This document shows positions 35,030 through 52,887 of a DNA stretch of 64,000 nt, piece by piece; the stretch's first letter is position 1, and every line of letters starts with the position of its first letter. A program made the position numbers and the translations under genes. The notes beneath the pieces are model-generated. The model made no database searches, was not told the DNA's origin, and worked only from the letters and a program-made list of their open reading frames with translations. Source of the DNA: Rosa chinensis (lineage: Eukaryota > Streptophyta > Magnoliopsida > Rosales > Rosaceae); NCBI RefSeq assembly GCF_002994745.2, contig NC_037090.1:22580001-22644000 (forward strand), given 5' to 3'.

Positions 35030-35489
35030 TTAATTTAATGTTGATGCTGCATGTAATCTAAAAATGGGAAAAGTTGCTATCGGTGCAGTGATTCGGGATA
35101 GTGAAGGAAAACTACAAGGAGCTCTAATGCATCCAATCTTTGGGAAGTTGAGGCCACACGCTACTGAAGCATTGGCTGTGCTGTACAGTATGAAGTATTG
35201 CTTAATGCTAGGTTTTAGGAAGGTGGTGATTGAAAGTGATGCAGCAAATGTAGTAGCGACAATTTCTAATCCTGATTTTGATCTAAGTATGGAAGGAGCT
35301 ATCTTTGAAGAAATAAAGTTTTTAAAGCAAGCTTTTGAGGAAGTTCAATGGAAGAAGATTCCCAGACGTTGCAATCTTGCTGCCCACTCTGTTGCTCGAG
35401 AGGCTTTGAAAGTTTCAAGCATAATTTTCTGGAAAGAAGTTGGCCCTCCATGGCTAAATGAGATTGTAATAGAAGAATTATCTACTTAG
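35030..35489 (+). pseudogene. LINE-derived RNase H-like domain remnant
   Basis: The frame from the stop at about 35029 reads FNVDAACN, then MGKVAIGAVIRDSEGKLQGA (ATG at 35064), then TEALAVLYSMKYCL, VVIESDAANVV and RRCNLAAHSVAREA, with a stop at 35487-35489. This is the plant retroelement RNase H fold (RVT_3 type). Asp of NVDA, Glu of TEALA and Asp of ESDA match the first three acidic positions, and a late His of AAHSVA is present. It corresponds to the 3' end of an L1-type LINE and is followed by an A-rich tail at 35583-35593. The 141-residue frame is intact, but the RT half is missing, so it is either a 5'-truncated insertion or a stand-alone RNase H-like ORF. Confidence 0.75.
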
Positions 35490-35657
35490 TGTTTAGGGGT
35501 GTGGTTCTCAGTATGCTTAAGGCTACTTTACCCTTTCGGATGTATTATCCACCAGTTTTATGGATAAAATGCTATTCCCAATCAAAAAAAAAATTTCATT
35601 CTTTTCTTCATTACGGCAACGTGCCAACTGAAGCAAAACGCCTTAGTCATCTCCTTA

Positions 35658-36872
35658 GGGGGGTGTATTGTATATGGAATTAGTGGAATTTTTAAAGAAA
35701 TCTATAGAATTTAAAAGTCTGGGTGTATTCAATATAGAATTTTAACAGTCCATGAAAGTCTTGAGGTATTCAATTAGGACTTTTAAGGACTTCATGAATT
35801 CCACCAAAATCTAGGGGTATTCAATTAGGATTTTTAAAAATGAATAAAAGTACAGAGGTATTCAAAGTATCATTCATACTTATGGAATTAGAAAATCATG
35901 GATAATCATGGACTTTGTAGTGTTAACTATACATACCAAACTCCAATAATTTTCCAGCCTCCATACCAAAGATTTCAAAAAATCCATCAAAGTTTTCTAT
36001 TCAAAAAAAAAAAAAAAAAAGTCTATCAAAGTTCTTCTCTCTACGCACGAAGAAGTTTGTCCTTCATCATCTCTCTTTCTTAATTTTTTGTCTTTTCTCT
36101 AATTTTTATGATATCAATCTTTTTTGATACCCAACATGTTCATTGTAGTTGTTGAATGTGATTTTTGTTTTTTGTTTTTTTTTTCAATTGTGATATTTTC
36201 GAACCCTAATAGCAATAAAAATGATTTATAAAACCCTAAAACTCAAATATTGTGGTCTAACCTAAGACCTTGAACCATACTAAATTTTATTTTATTAATT
36301 AATTATTCTCATTAATTTGAATTTATATTGTGGTTCAAAAAAAGGTTGAACAATTAAATTTCAATTGATTGATTATAGATCAAGACATTGACCAATATTG
36401 TTACAATATATGTTAATCAGCGAAAACAAAATTGATGAGAATAATTAACCATAAACATCAAGTGATCTATATTGTATATTTATGTTGTTGGGAGATTAGT
36501 AATGAGAACAAACTCGCTAGACAGACTAACAATAATTTATTTGAGTCAATTTCTATTAGAAAATACTGGAGCATTGAAGAGTCAACAAGTTATTATTTTG
36601 TTTTGTGTTTGGGCTACATTTGTTTTAATTTTTTTTGTTTTTTGTTTTTGTTTTTGTTTTTTTTATATATATTTTGTACATCCTAGGAAATCTGTAGAAG
36701 TCATTCATAATAAAGTATATAGATTTTCATGAATCAATAAAAGTCTGTCGCTAAAATCAATGGTTTTAAGAAATCCATAACAATCTATCAACTTTTTAAA
36801 GAGTCTGTGGACTTTTCAAAAAGTCTGTCATTTAAAAAAAGTCTGCACAAATCCAAATACAATACACCCCCC
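35658..36872. mobile_element. PIF/Harbinger-like MITE with GGGGGGTGTATTG ends
   Basis: The left end GGGGGGTGTATTGTATATGG and the right end (complement of GGGGGGTGTATTGTATTTGG) are flanked by TTA on both sides (35655-35657, 36873-36875). Subterminal regions repeat a gtattcaat.agga.tttta / aaagtctgt phrase. It has no transposase. A poly-A run lies near 36003-36019. Confidence 0.85.
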
Positions 36873-37103
36873 TTAATGCTTTAGTCAGAGTATCGTGCCA
36901 CAATAATCTCCTCTTTTTTTTTTAATCAATAATAATAGATTTCAATTAATTATAAAAGTCAGAATGACACGAATACATACCTTTTACTGTCAACAAACGG
37001 TAAGTAAGACTGGTGATATACTAGCACCACTCATTATTACAATTCAATGCTCACCTATTCAAAGTGAGCCTATTAACTATGCCAAAAGCATAACAAATAG
37101 GCT

Positions 37104-37189
37104 AAGAGCATCTTTAGCAGACTCTCTATTGACGCTCCTTGGAGAGCATGTTTAGCTTTTTATCTATTTTAGTAGCTGCACTAGACTCC
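37104..37189. mobile_element. Mini-MITE copy A1
   Basis: An 86-bp unit from GAGCATCTTTAGCAGACTC to GCACTAGACTCC, flanked by TAA on both sides (PIF/Harbinger-type target). A second copy lies in opposite orientation at 37471-37566. Confidence 0.6.
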
Positions 37190-37192
37190 TAA

Positions 37193-37843
37193 GAGCATCT
37201 TTAGCAATGCTAGTCATTTTTGAGTCAAATTTTAGCCATAGTAGCTAAAAAGTCATTTTGGCTAGCCACTTTAGAAATACATCTGCCTCAATGCTCTCTA
37301 TTATAGCTAGTTTTGAATTCATATTATTTTTTAAAGGAAGGTTAAATAGTTTAAATGTATTTAAAAATTACATAAAATAACTCAAAAGGAATGTTATAAA
37401 TTATAGCGAGACTCATCTCGCTCTCTATATTTAGGAGCGAGATAACTAAAAGTTATAATGGATAGCCACTTAGGAGTCTGGTGCAGCTGTTAAAATATGT
37501 AAAAAGCTAAAGATGCTCTCCAAAATAGCTAAAAAGCCAAAATAGAGAGTTTGCTAAAGATGCTCTAAGTGGCTCTCTATTATAATTTTTAGCTATCTCG
37601 CTCCTAAATATAGAGAGCGAGATGAGGCTCTCTATAATTTAAAACATTCATTTTAAGTTATTTTATGTAATTTATAAATATATTTAAACTATTTAATATT
37701 CATTTAAAATATAATATAAATTCAAAACTAGTTAAAATAGAGAGTATTGATGCAGATGTAATTCTAAAGTGGCTAGCTAAAAATGACTTTTTAGCTACTT
37801 TAGTTAAAATTTGACTCAAAAATGGCTAACATTGCTAAAAATG
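37193..37843. mobile_element. Harbinger-like foldback MITE with an inserted mini-MITE
   Basis: The left end GAGCATCTTTAGCAATGCTA and the right end (complement of GAGCATTTTTAGCAATGTTA) are flanked by TAA. Long arms of about 270 bp fold back on each other. At the centre (tagccact|agtggct) the mini-MITE copy A2 (37471-37566) interrupts the palindrome. Confidence 0.7.
37471..37566. mobile_element. Mini-MITE copy A2
   Basis: It starts GGAGTCTGGTGCAGC and ends GTTTGCTAAAGATGCTC, which is the reverse complement of copy A1 with changes. TA/TAA lies at its borders. It sits at the symmetry point of the larger foldback element. Confidence 0.6.
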
Positions 37844-38042
37844 CTCTAAGTCACACAAACATGTAACTTAAATTTATTTATTTTATTCTCTTAAATGAAA
37901 AATTATTCAACTTTATATTAGTGGGAGGACAAGTGTCGCGATATTATACAAGTAACAGAATTGGAATACAGAAAACTGTGACAGGTGCTCTCCCTCCCAA
38001 TGAAAACTCTCTTATTCAAAAGCTATTTAATAGCCCGAAAAT

Positions 38043-38212
38043 GTTCACCTGGTCAGTTATTGACCAAGAAAATAATGCTCAACCACCCTTGGATTTACAT
38101 CCATAGGCAGAGAGAATTATTATTAAGTTGAGGTGTTTTGTTTTCCACTCTTAGATGTAAATCTAAGGGTTGTTGAGCATAAATTCTTTGGTCAGCAACT
38201 GACCAGGTGAAC
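38043..38212. repeat. Foldback MITE (GTTCACCTGGTCAG ends)
   Basis: GTTCACCTGGTCAGTTATTG and the complement of GTTCACCTGGTCAGTTGCTG bound a 170-bp palindrome sharing aatgctcaaccacccttgga / tctaagggttgttgagcat arms. No TSD could be fixed with confidence. Confidence 0.7.
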
Positions 38213-38366
38213 ACCACTGTTAATAGCCACTCTAAAGACATAGTTAAAATATAATTAATACTCTAGTTAATTCTATATACAGTAGAAAACCAAAAGACTA
38301 GAATCTTAAAGACTCAAAAATCACCATTCTAGAACTCCAAGGGTCTTGATTGAACTATGCATTTAG

Positions 38367-38639
38367 AGTACGTTTACTTATTAGGGATGTGAATGAAAAT
38401 GGAGGGAATGATTTCGGGTAAAAAGTATTTATGCGTTTACTAACACATAAAAAAATTGGAATAATTGTAGGTCTCACCTTCTTGTCAGAAATCGATTCCT
38501 GGTTATCAAGAATTTAATTGTTAAGGGGGGATGAGTTTAGGAATCAAAGCCTCTAGAATCAAGACCGACTCATTTATTCTCTCATTTCACTTGTCTCCGA
38601 TTCATGATTTTTTTTCCATTCAAAGCAGGTAAACATGCC
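38367..38639. mobile_element. MITE copy 2 (GCATGTTTAC family)
   Basis: Inverted relative of 32574-32836: gtttacttattagggatgtg at the left, ccattcaaagcaggtaaaca at the right, with a shared interior (aatcgattcctg, cacttgtctccgattcatg). It lies about 500 bp upstream of the protease start codon. Confidence 0.65.
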
Positions 38640-39136
38640 ATCAATTTTGTACGAATATGTTCCATCTCATTATCGACATAAATGAATGAATTGACGCTCT
38701 GAGAGACTGAAAATATGATATTACTTGCCCACCCTAAGCAAAACGGAGTGGGCCGACCCGAACTATTTGACTTTTTTTTTTTAAATATCGATTTGACTTT
38801 GTTGCGACTTGAAAGAAATTGAGTGGGTCCCTCAAAGTTAGAAAGTGGGGAAATTACCAAAAAGGACAGAGAGGGAAGAAAAGTTGCAAAAAGCATATTG
38901 GGTGTAAATAGGGTCCCTACCGAAAAGTGGTAGTGGGTATTATTATGACCCAACTCTCGGAAAAGCTCCGTCTGTGTGTCTTCCTTCTTCTGTACAATCC
39001 AACCCGGTTTCTCTCTCCTCCTAAGCAGCTCTTGGCCACTCTCTCCGTCTCCACGCTCCACCTCTGCAAGTCCCTCGCACGCGCCCTCGCCTCCAAAACC
39101 CTAGCCCTCTTCTTCTTCTTCTTCTTCTTCTTCGCC
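38640..39136 (+). promoter_or_regulatory. Promoter and CT-rich 5' leader of the UBP gene
   Basis: The region just upstream of the start codon is CT- and TTC-rich (39105-39135), as in many plant leaders. An ATG at 38945 is in frame with the main start 192 bases later. It would add 64 residues unlike the family, so I treat it as leader. No TATA box is obvious. Transcription start is unknown. Confidence 0.4.
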
Positions 39137-47095
<7,959 letters not shown>

Positions 47096-48080
47096 ACATA
47101 TCACAATTGTATAGTTCATTAATGATTGGGAAACAGTAGAGGAACAACACCCTGCTTAGAGGAGAGATGTAGAGAAGGAACACAAATGGTTCATGTTGTA
47201 CAGCATTTGGTGTCAGTGAGTGAGCCATAATAGCATTTTTAGAAAGGGTCATAGTAGCAGTAGGAGAAGCGGCAAAGAGATGCTTCGAGAAGGGGAAGAC
47301 AGCATCACTTCTTTGGTTTTTGTTTTAGATGTATATATTTTTCATACAGAAAAACATTGAAATTACATCAATTGCAATAGGATGTGTCTTTCCTTTCAAT
47401 TGGTATTTGTAATGGTGCCTATTGTCTGTCACTTTAATGATACCGCATTTGAGTTGGTGTTTGACTAGGGTCTCCATCAATCTCATTGCACTTTGTTTTT
47501 GTTTTTTTTTTTTCTGATCAAAATTTTTTAAGTTCTCGACCGAGATGAGAGGTTTTTCCGGTAGCTATCTCAACTCTCTAGTGCTGAGGTTTTTCCGGTC
47601 TGTTTGCCATACACCTATCAGGCTCATCCTTTAGGTATTCGGAGTTCTGGGCATTTTTTCAGATGAGGAAGAGACATTTGGAAAGTGCAATAACATTGTA
47701 CTTGACACTAATAATGTGGATTCTACTTTGGTAGAAATTAGTGTTCATGAAGCTAAGTTCTTTTGGGGTGATCTAGAAAATGAAGAACCCTTGGTCATTA
47801 TACATGTGCTCAGGCTGAGATAAGTAATTTGTGTTCTTGGTCAAACTCTGAAAGATGAGAATCTTCTTAAGTTTATTTTAAAGTCTCAAATAATGACTAG
47901 TGGCACCAGTGTTAGCAAATAATGATAGTGCCTCTTACAAAAAAAAAAGAAAAAGAAGAAAAGAAAAAGAATATCGAAAATTCAAATTGTTCCTTTTAAA
48001 TCTTATATCATCCAAGTGGAACCTTATATAATTCGAAAACACGACCACCCTTCATAACGGGGCAGCGATAGTTGTAACTT
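47096..48080. other. 3' UTR of the UBP gene and intergenic DNA
   Basis: The first few hundred bases are the likely 3' UTR. A T-rich, minus-strand poly-A-like run at 47498-47514 followed by ttctcgaccgagatgagaggtttttccgg-type sequence suggests a small retroelement tail. No gene is seen. Confidence 0.4.
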
Positions 48081-48514
48081 ACAACTTGTATGGAGTGCAC
48101 TCTCTGCCTCTCTCGTAGACTCCATCTCTCTCTTCTTCATCCAAACCCACAATTTCAGGGTGAGAGAATCTGAGCTGGGATTGGGTTCTGAAGTGCTAAT
48201 TGGGATTCGGGTGGAAACAAGGTACCATCTCTGATCTCTCTCTTTAGTTCTCACTTTGTCTTTATTGCTTTGATTAATCTGTGCTCTTTTGTTGTTGAAA
48301 GTATGGATCTTGATGGATTAAATGATTGAATTTGTATCATTGGGTTTGGTTGTTGCTTCTCTCTGGAGTGTTTGCAAACAACGAAATTATAGTTTGTTTT
48401 TGTTGCTTACGGGTAGTGAAGGCAAACCCGTAATCTGGGTTTTTGCTTCTCTCTCATGTCTTTACTGTTTTAGTGTTAGATTAGTAGGGCAAATAGATAA
48501 GCCGCAAATGTTAT

Positions 48515-48688
48515 GAGATTGTTAATGACTTGATCGGGCCATATGGTGGTGGAATTGAGAGGATGCTTGAGGAGTCACCGGCTGTGGCTGTTAAACGTGA
48601 GAAGCTGAACAAGAGTATCTAGAAGCTGAGGGACTCTAAGGAGGTTGTGGCCAAGATTATGGATGGCATCATTAGCTATCGTGATTAA
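48515..48688 (+). pseudogene. Fragment resembling a dynamin-like (DRP4/Mx-type) C-terminus
   Basis: One frame reads EIVNDLIGPYGGGIERMLEE, then SPAVAVKREKLNKSI, an in-frame TAG, then KLRDSKEVVAKIMDGIISYR and a stop. The pattern of a leader helix, then a (E/D)-P-x-(V/L)-A-x-KR-x-x-L motif, then a helix resembles the GTPase effector region at the end of plant dynamin-related proteins of the Mx/DRP4 type. The internal stop and lack of upstream domains make it a relic. The family call is from remembered motifs. Confidence 0.4.
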
Positions 48689-48894
48689 ACTAGCGATCTA
48701 CTAGCTAGCGCTAAGAGTTGCATTTTGGGATTTGTGGGGATGTTTGTTTCTGCTTGAGGAACTCGTTTTGTATTTCGGTTATGTTATTTGGATTTGTAGC
48801 TGTTATGTTTATCTTCTTGATTTCGTTCATGTTATTTTGATTTCCTTTTGTATTTGAATGTTAAAATGTTATGAATTTCCAGCGGCTCTTAACG

Positions 48895-49065
48895 GGTTAC
48901 GGGTCTTAATTTCCAGTTGCTTTGAAAAAAAAAAAAAATGCTTACGAGTCTTAACGGGTTCCAACGGATAACCAGCAAACCCGCCGGGTTTAGCCCGCGA
49001 AACCCGTTAAGCTAACGGGCTGTTACCGGGTCGACCAGTTAAGAACCCGCACGTTGCCAGGCCTC
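48895..49065. mobile_element. Possible hAT-like element end
   Basis: The block is dense in acgggt/acccg motifs, which form many short inverted pairs, and ends ttgccaggcct. This style is typical of hAT MITE ends. The partner end was not found. Confidence 0.3.
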
Positions 49066-49346
49066 TTGTAAGCACTCACTCTCCAGAATTGACAGTGTTG
49101 TCTACTTATTCTCTCCGACTACTTGTCCGGCTTTCAGGTTCAGTTGAGTTCTATACTTACATGAAATAATCCAAGAATTGATCGAACGTGGGATTTTTAG
49201 ATTTTTGCATCTATCTGTAAATTTGGTTTCTGAATGACTCTTCTTGTTTGGTCCTCAGATTTTGTTCTGGGTCTACCTCAATTTAGTGAGTTCTCCAAAA
49301 TCAAGCTTTGCTGTAAGCCCTTCTTGCAGGTCTCAGTATAATACCA

Positions 49347-50559
49347 ATGGCTGCTTCTGTGACTGGTAAGTGAACTCTGCTCGTAAGTCGTACCTAGTTA
49401 CAGTTTATTATCTAACTTTTGTTAAAGTGACAAAGATGTAATCCAGAAACCTTTTTTTTTCTGTTGGATATTTACAACTAGGTTATGGGTTCTGAAATCT
49501 TTGTACTTGGGGTGATATTAGCTCTATTGGGTTTTTGTTGAGTTTAGACCATGGTTGGTTGTGGAATTTTTATCTATCCTAGAATTCAATTGAGGTATTA
49601 GGAGTTTATAACTTACCAAGCAAAGTCAATTTTGCCCAGTAATGTGGTTATTTGGCTTTGTATATGGTTTAAGAGAATAGTCTCCTTTCCATTGTGTGTG
49701 TGTTTTAATGCTCTGTGATATTCTTTTCAGCCATTTAGAGATAATAAGAATTGATTTTCATCAGGAACAGCACATGAAGATGCTGCAATTAGAGGGGGAG
49801 ATAAGCTTGTACTAAGGGGTTTGAAGTTCCATGGTTTCCATGGGGTGAAGCCAGAAGAAAGGAAGTTGGGTCAGAAGTTTCTGATAGATGTTGATGCTTG
49901 GATGGATCTTCGGGTGGCCGGAAGATCTGATCAGTTGTCAGACACCATTAGCTACACCGAAATTTATCGGTCAGTAATTGCGCATCATCTTCTACATTTC
50001 CTTTATCTTGGAAGCCCGTATATTGGTGTTCTAGTCAATTGCTGTAATTCAGCATTTTCACATTGTTGTCAAATAATTACCTCATTTTGATATGGCTTTG
50101 AAAAACTTATGTCTTTCTTTAATAAATTCTGTTTTAATTCAGTGGCTGTGCTCTAGTCTGATAAATACATTATGATTACTCATAGTTGCTTGTCAAATAT
50201 GTAAAATTGAAGTACACCTGTGGAGCTAGGCACCAGTAGGTTGTATGCCCAAAACAAAAACTTGATACAATATGCTTCTCATTTTATGGGCCAATTAAGG
50301 TTTTCTCATATTGTTATTGGATATGTTTTGATGATTTAAATTTGTATACCACAGCATTGTAAAAGAGGTTGTAGAAGGGCCACCTCATAATCTTCTGGAG
50401 TCTGTTGCTGAACTCATTGCATCTACCACTCTGAAAAACTATCCCCAGATATCTGCTGTCTCTGTGAAAGTTGGAAAGCCTCACGTTGCTGTTCATGGTC
50501 CTCTTGATTACTTGGGCGTTGAGATATTTAGATACAGAAGTATTGATGCACCGAACTAA
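49347..50559 (+). CDS. FOLB: Dihydroneopterin aldolase
   Basis: It converts 7,8-dihydroneopterin to 6-hydroxymethyl-dihydropterin and glycolaldehyde in the pterin branch of folate synthesis, which is cytosolic in plants. Exons 49347-49365, 49765-49969 and 50355-50559 have GT-AG introns and join to 142 aa, close to the plant family length of about 130-160. The core runs LVLRGLKFHGFHGVKPEER, then FLIDVDAWMDL, ISYTEIYRIV, LLESVAELIA and VSVKVGKPHVAV. By alignment to bacterial FolB the active-site residues are Glu38, Tyr70, Glu90 and Lys116, all present. There is no transit peptide. The first exon codes only six residues plus one base. The start follows a splice acceptor at 49329, so the leader is probably spliced. 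The gene lies on the same strand as the UBP gene, with no functional link implied. Confidence 0.94.
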
Positions 50560-51597
50560 AGATTTTATCATTTAATCTATGTCCACATGATAGCCTGAAA
50601 CAGGTTTGCTTTGCGTGTTTATTTTTATTTATTTTTGTTCCTTTCAAACACTTGGTGGGGATTCTTGTTCTATTGTTTGAACCAGAGCACAGGTGACTGT
50701 AGTTCCTTCTCACGCTTATGCTTATTTATTGAATTATTATTATTTTTTTTTAATTTATGATTTATGATATGTGATTCATTTCTTTTACCCATTTCACTTT
50801 TCGGGAAGAGTTTAGCAACTTCCTTAATTTATAAAGTACTAAAATATTAGCTTAGATGTCTCCTTAGTTTTCAAATGTCCTTTGTGCCATCAAATCTGTC
50901 TATTTTTCTATTGATTTATTTCTCTGAGCGACCACATGATGTTACTTTTCAGCTACTTATCCAATATCTATTCTTCATTTCTTAGTTATTAAATTCCATA
51001 CCAACAGTCCAAATTCCGGTTTCAGCAGTTACGTTGCAGTGAATATGAATTTGTAGTTTTGTCCATCTCACCGGTTACTTTATGATTTTACTAGTGGTCT
51101 AGTTTTTGGTCTTGTATGCTTGAAATGACAGGGAATGGTTTAAAAGTGATAGGGAAAACCTGTCTTTGGTGGTCTCAACTGTGAAATCAGTCAAATCACA
51201 CTGATTGACACCTTTGAGATTTTTGACAGATTGAGTGCGTCTCATTGTATTTGTTAGCTTTAAGCCTTTAACTGAATCCTGATTTTAAGTACCAACTTTT
51301 CTGTGTGATTTTTGCATGGTAAGTTTGTGCAGCTCTGCTGTACCAAATGATGAGTGTGTGCCGGGTATTGGTGGTATTTCTTGAGGAACCTGCAGAGGTA
51401 CATTCTCCATAGTAATTAGCAGCTTACAATTTCTATTCAGTTATCTATGTTAGGCAAGGTATGAAACCATACTCTGGGGAGTCATGCCTGGATATTTGCC
51501 CACTCTAGAACTACTGTATAAATATCACTAGTATTTGCAATTGCAGAGACAAGTTAGTTTCTGGCCATCAGAGCGAATACTTTTGTAGGACATTCGA
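50560..51597. other. 3' UTR of the aldolase gene and intergenic DNA
   Basis: AT-rich sequence without a gene-like frame. The first part is presumably 3' UTR; no clear poly-A signal can be singled out. Confidence 0.4.
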
Positions 51598-51754
51598 CAT
51601 GTGTGATGCAGCTATAGCAATACCAAACTTGGTTGTTCTTTCCTTAGCAATACCAAACTTGGTTGTTCTTTCCTTAATTTGTGTGTGTGTGTGTGTGATG
51701 CAGCTATAGCAATACCAAACTTGGTTGTTCTTTCCATAATTTGTGTGTGTGTGG
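51598..51754. repeat. Local tandem duplications with (GT)n
   Basis: The phrase caataccaaacttggttgtt occurs three times (about 51619, 51649, 51711) and gatgcagctatagcaatacc twice. (GT)n runs lie at 51681-51697 and 51742-51752. Confidence 0.85.
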
Positions 51755-52456
51755 TAGGGCTGGGCTCGGGTCGGGCCGGGCCCGGAAATTAGTGAGACCG
51801 AGACTGAACCCGAAACTATCGGTTTGGGCCGGTTCGGTCTTTTTGTAAACTGAAAACCGACAGAAACCGAACCCATTCGGGCCGGTTCGGTTTTCGGGCT
51901 TTTTCGGGCCCAAACGTTTATTTCCACCGAAAAACAAAAACGAAACATTTTTTTTTCCTTTTCTAATGCCCAACACCACATTATTGTATATGTTACATGT
52001 GATCAAGATAAAGATTTCATTTAGCTACAAAATCAAAGGCCACCCGCAGCCACGGGGCCCCTGGATGGGTCTCTTTCTGGCAACCTAATATAAGGTGTGT
52101 CACTGTGTTGTAATATGTAAATTGTAAAGTATCACTAGAATATAACTATCCTAATGGAAACTACAAGGGAACCTTTCCAGGTTGTACATTGGAACGTTTT
52201 ACAAGTCATCCTGCAAAGAAAAGAGAAAGGAAAACTTATGTAAGAAGTCATATATCTAAAACAATAAGCAAATACATGAATTCGGGTCGGTTCGGGCTTT
52301 CGGGCCCTGAAAATATGGAACCCGAGACCGAACCGATTACATGAATTCGGGTCGGGCTTTAGACCGAACCGAAAATAGAAAAACCGAACCGAATCGGGCT
52401 TTTTTCCTCAGTTTGGGTCGGGTCCTCAGTCTTTCGGGTCCGGACGCCCAGCCCTA
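51755..52456. mobile_element. hAT-type MITE with TAGGGCTGG ends
   Basis: It starts TAGGGCTGGGCTCGGGTCGG and ends ...GGACGCCCAGCCCTA. Subterminal areas are filled with cggttcgg/ccgaaccg motifs. It sits within a GT repeat, and GTGTGTGTGG occurs on both sides, consistent with an 8-bp TSD that cannot be placed exactly. Same terminal type as 4952-5890. Confidence 0.82.
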
Positions 52457-52887
52457 GTGTGTGTGGTGGGGGTTGTGGAAGGAGCCTAACCCAACCTGTT
52501 TATAATTTCGTATTCTTGTAATTGTCAAGCATGGTGAACCCAAATGTGCGAGTATACAGATGAATTGCTGACCTTCCCAGGATATATTCTGTCAAGTGAA
52601 TATAAATGCAAGTACGTTGCAGAAACAAAATATAACTAATTTTGATCTGTTCAATGACCTTGCCTAGATAACTGGTTTGAAAATTGTAATTCAGAGACAC
52701 AAGATAAAGGTACCACGCTTACTTAAATAATAATAATAATAAATAAATAAATAAATAAATAAAGATACCGTGCAGGATTAGATAGAAGTTCGAATTTATT
52801 GCAGTTTGGAAAGGGTTGATATACAGATCTATCAACCACTCCATTGTCTAGATGATGACTGCTCCTCTATATACACGTATAGATACT
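52457..52887. other. 3' flank of the SKS gene
   Basis: It holds (AATA)n-type runs near 52725-52762 and the likely 3' UTR of the minus-strand gene. No other gene is visible. Confidence 0.4.

Larger units (their letters stand above)
48081..49346 (+). promoter_or_regulatory. Putative promoter and intron-containing leader of the aldolase gene
   Basis: A CT-rich stretch (48096-48145) leads to gaaacaag|gtacc, which resembles a leader exon with a donor at 48221/48222. Later, gctttcag|gttcag (49138) and ttcttgcag (ending 49329) look like splice sites just before the ATG. The region in between holds the dynamin-like relic (48515-48688) and a GGGT/ACCC-rich element end (about 48895-49065). The leader model is inference from splice-site appearance. 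Confidence 0.35.

Noticed and set aside
34994..35606. GAAAAGAATGA and its complement flanking the RNase H remnant as a TIR
   Set aside because: Only 11 bp, AT-rich and placed after an A-tail; probably chance, and LINE remnants have no TIR.
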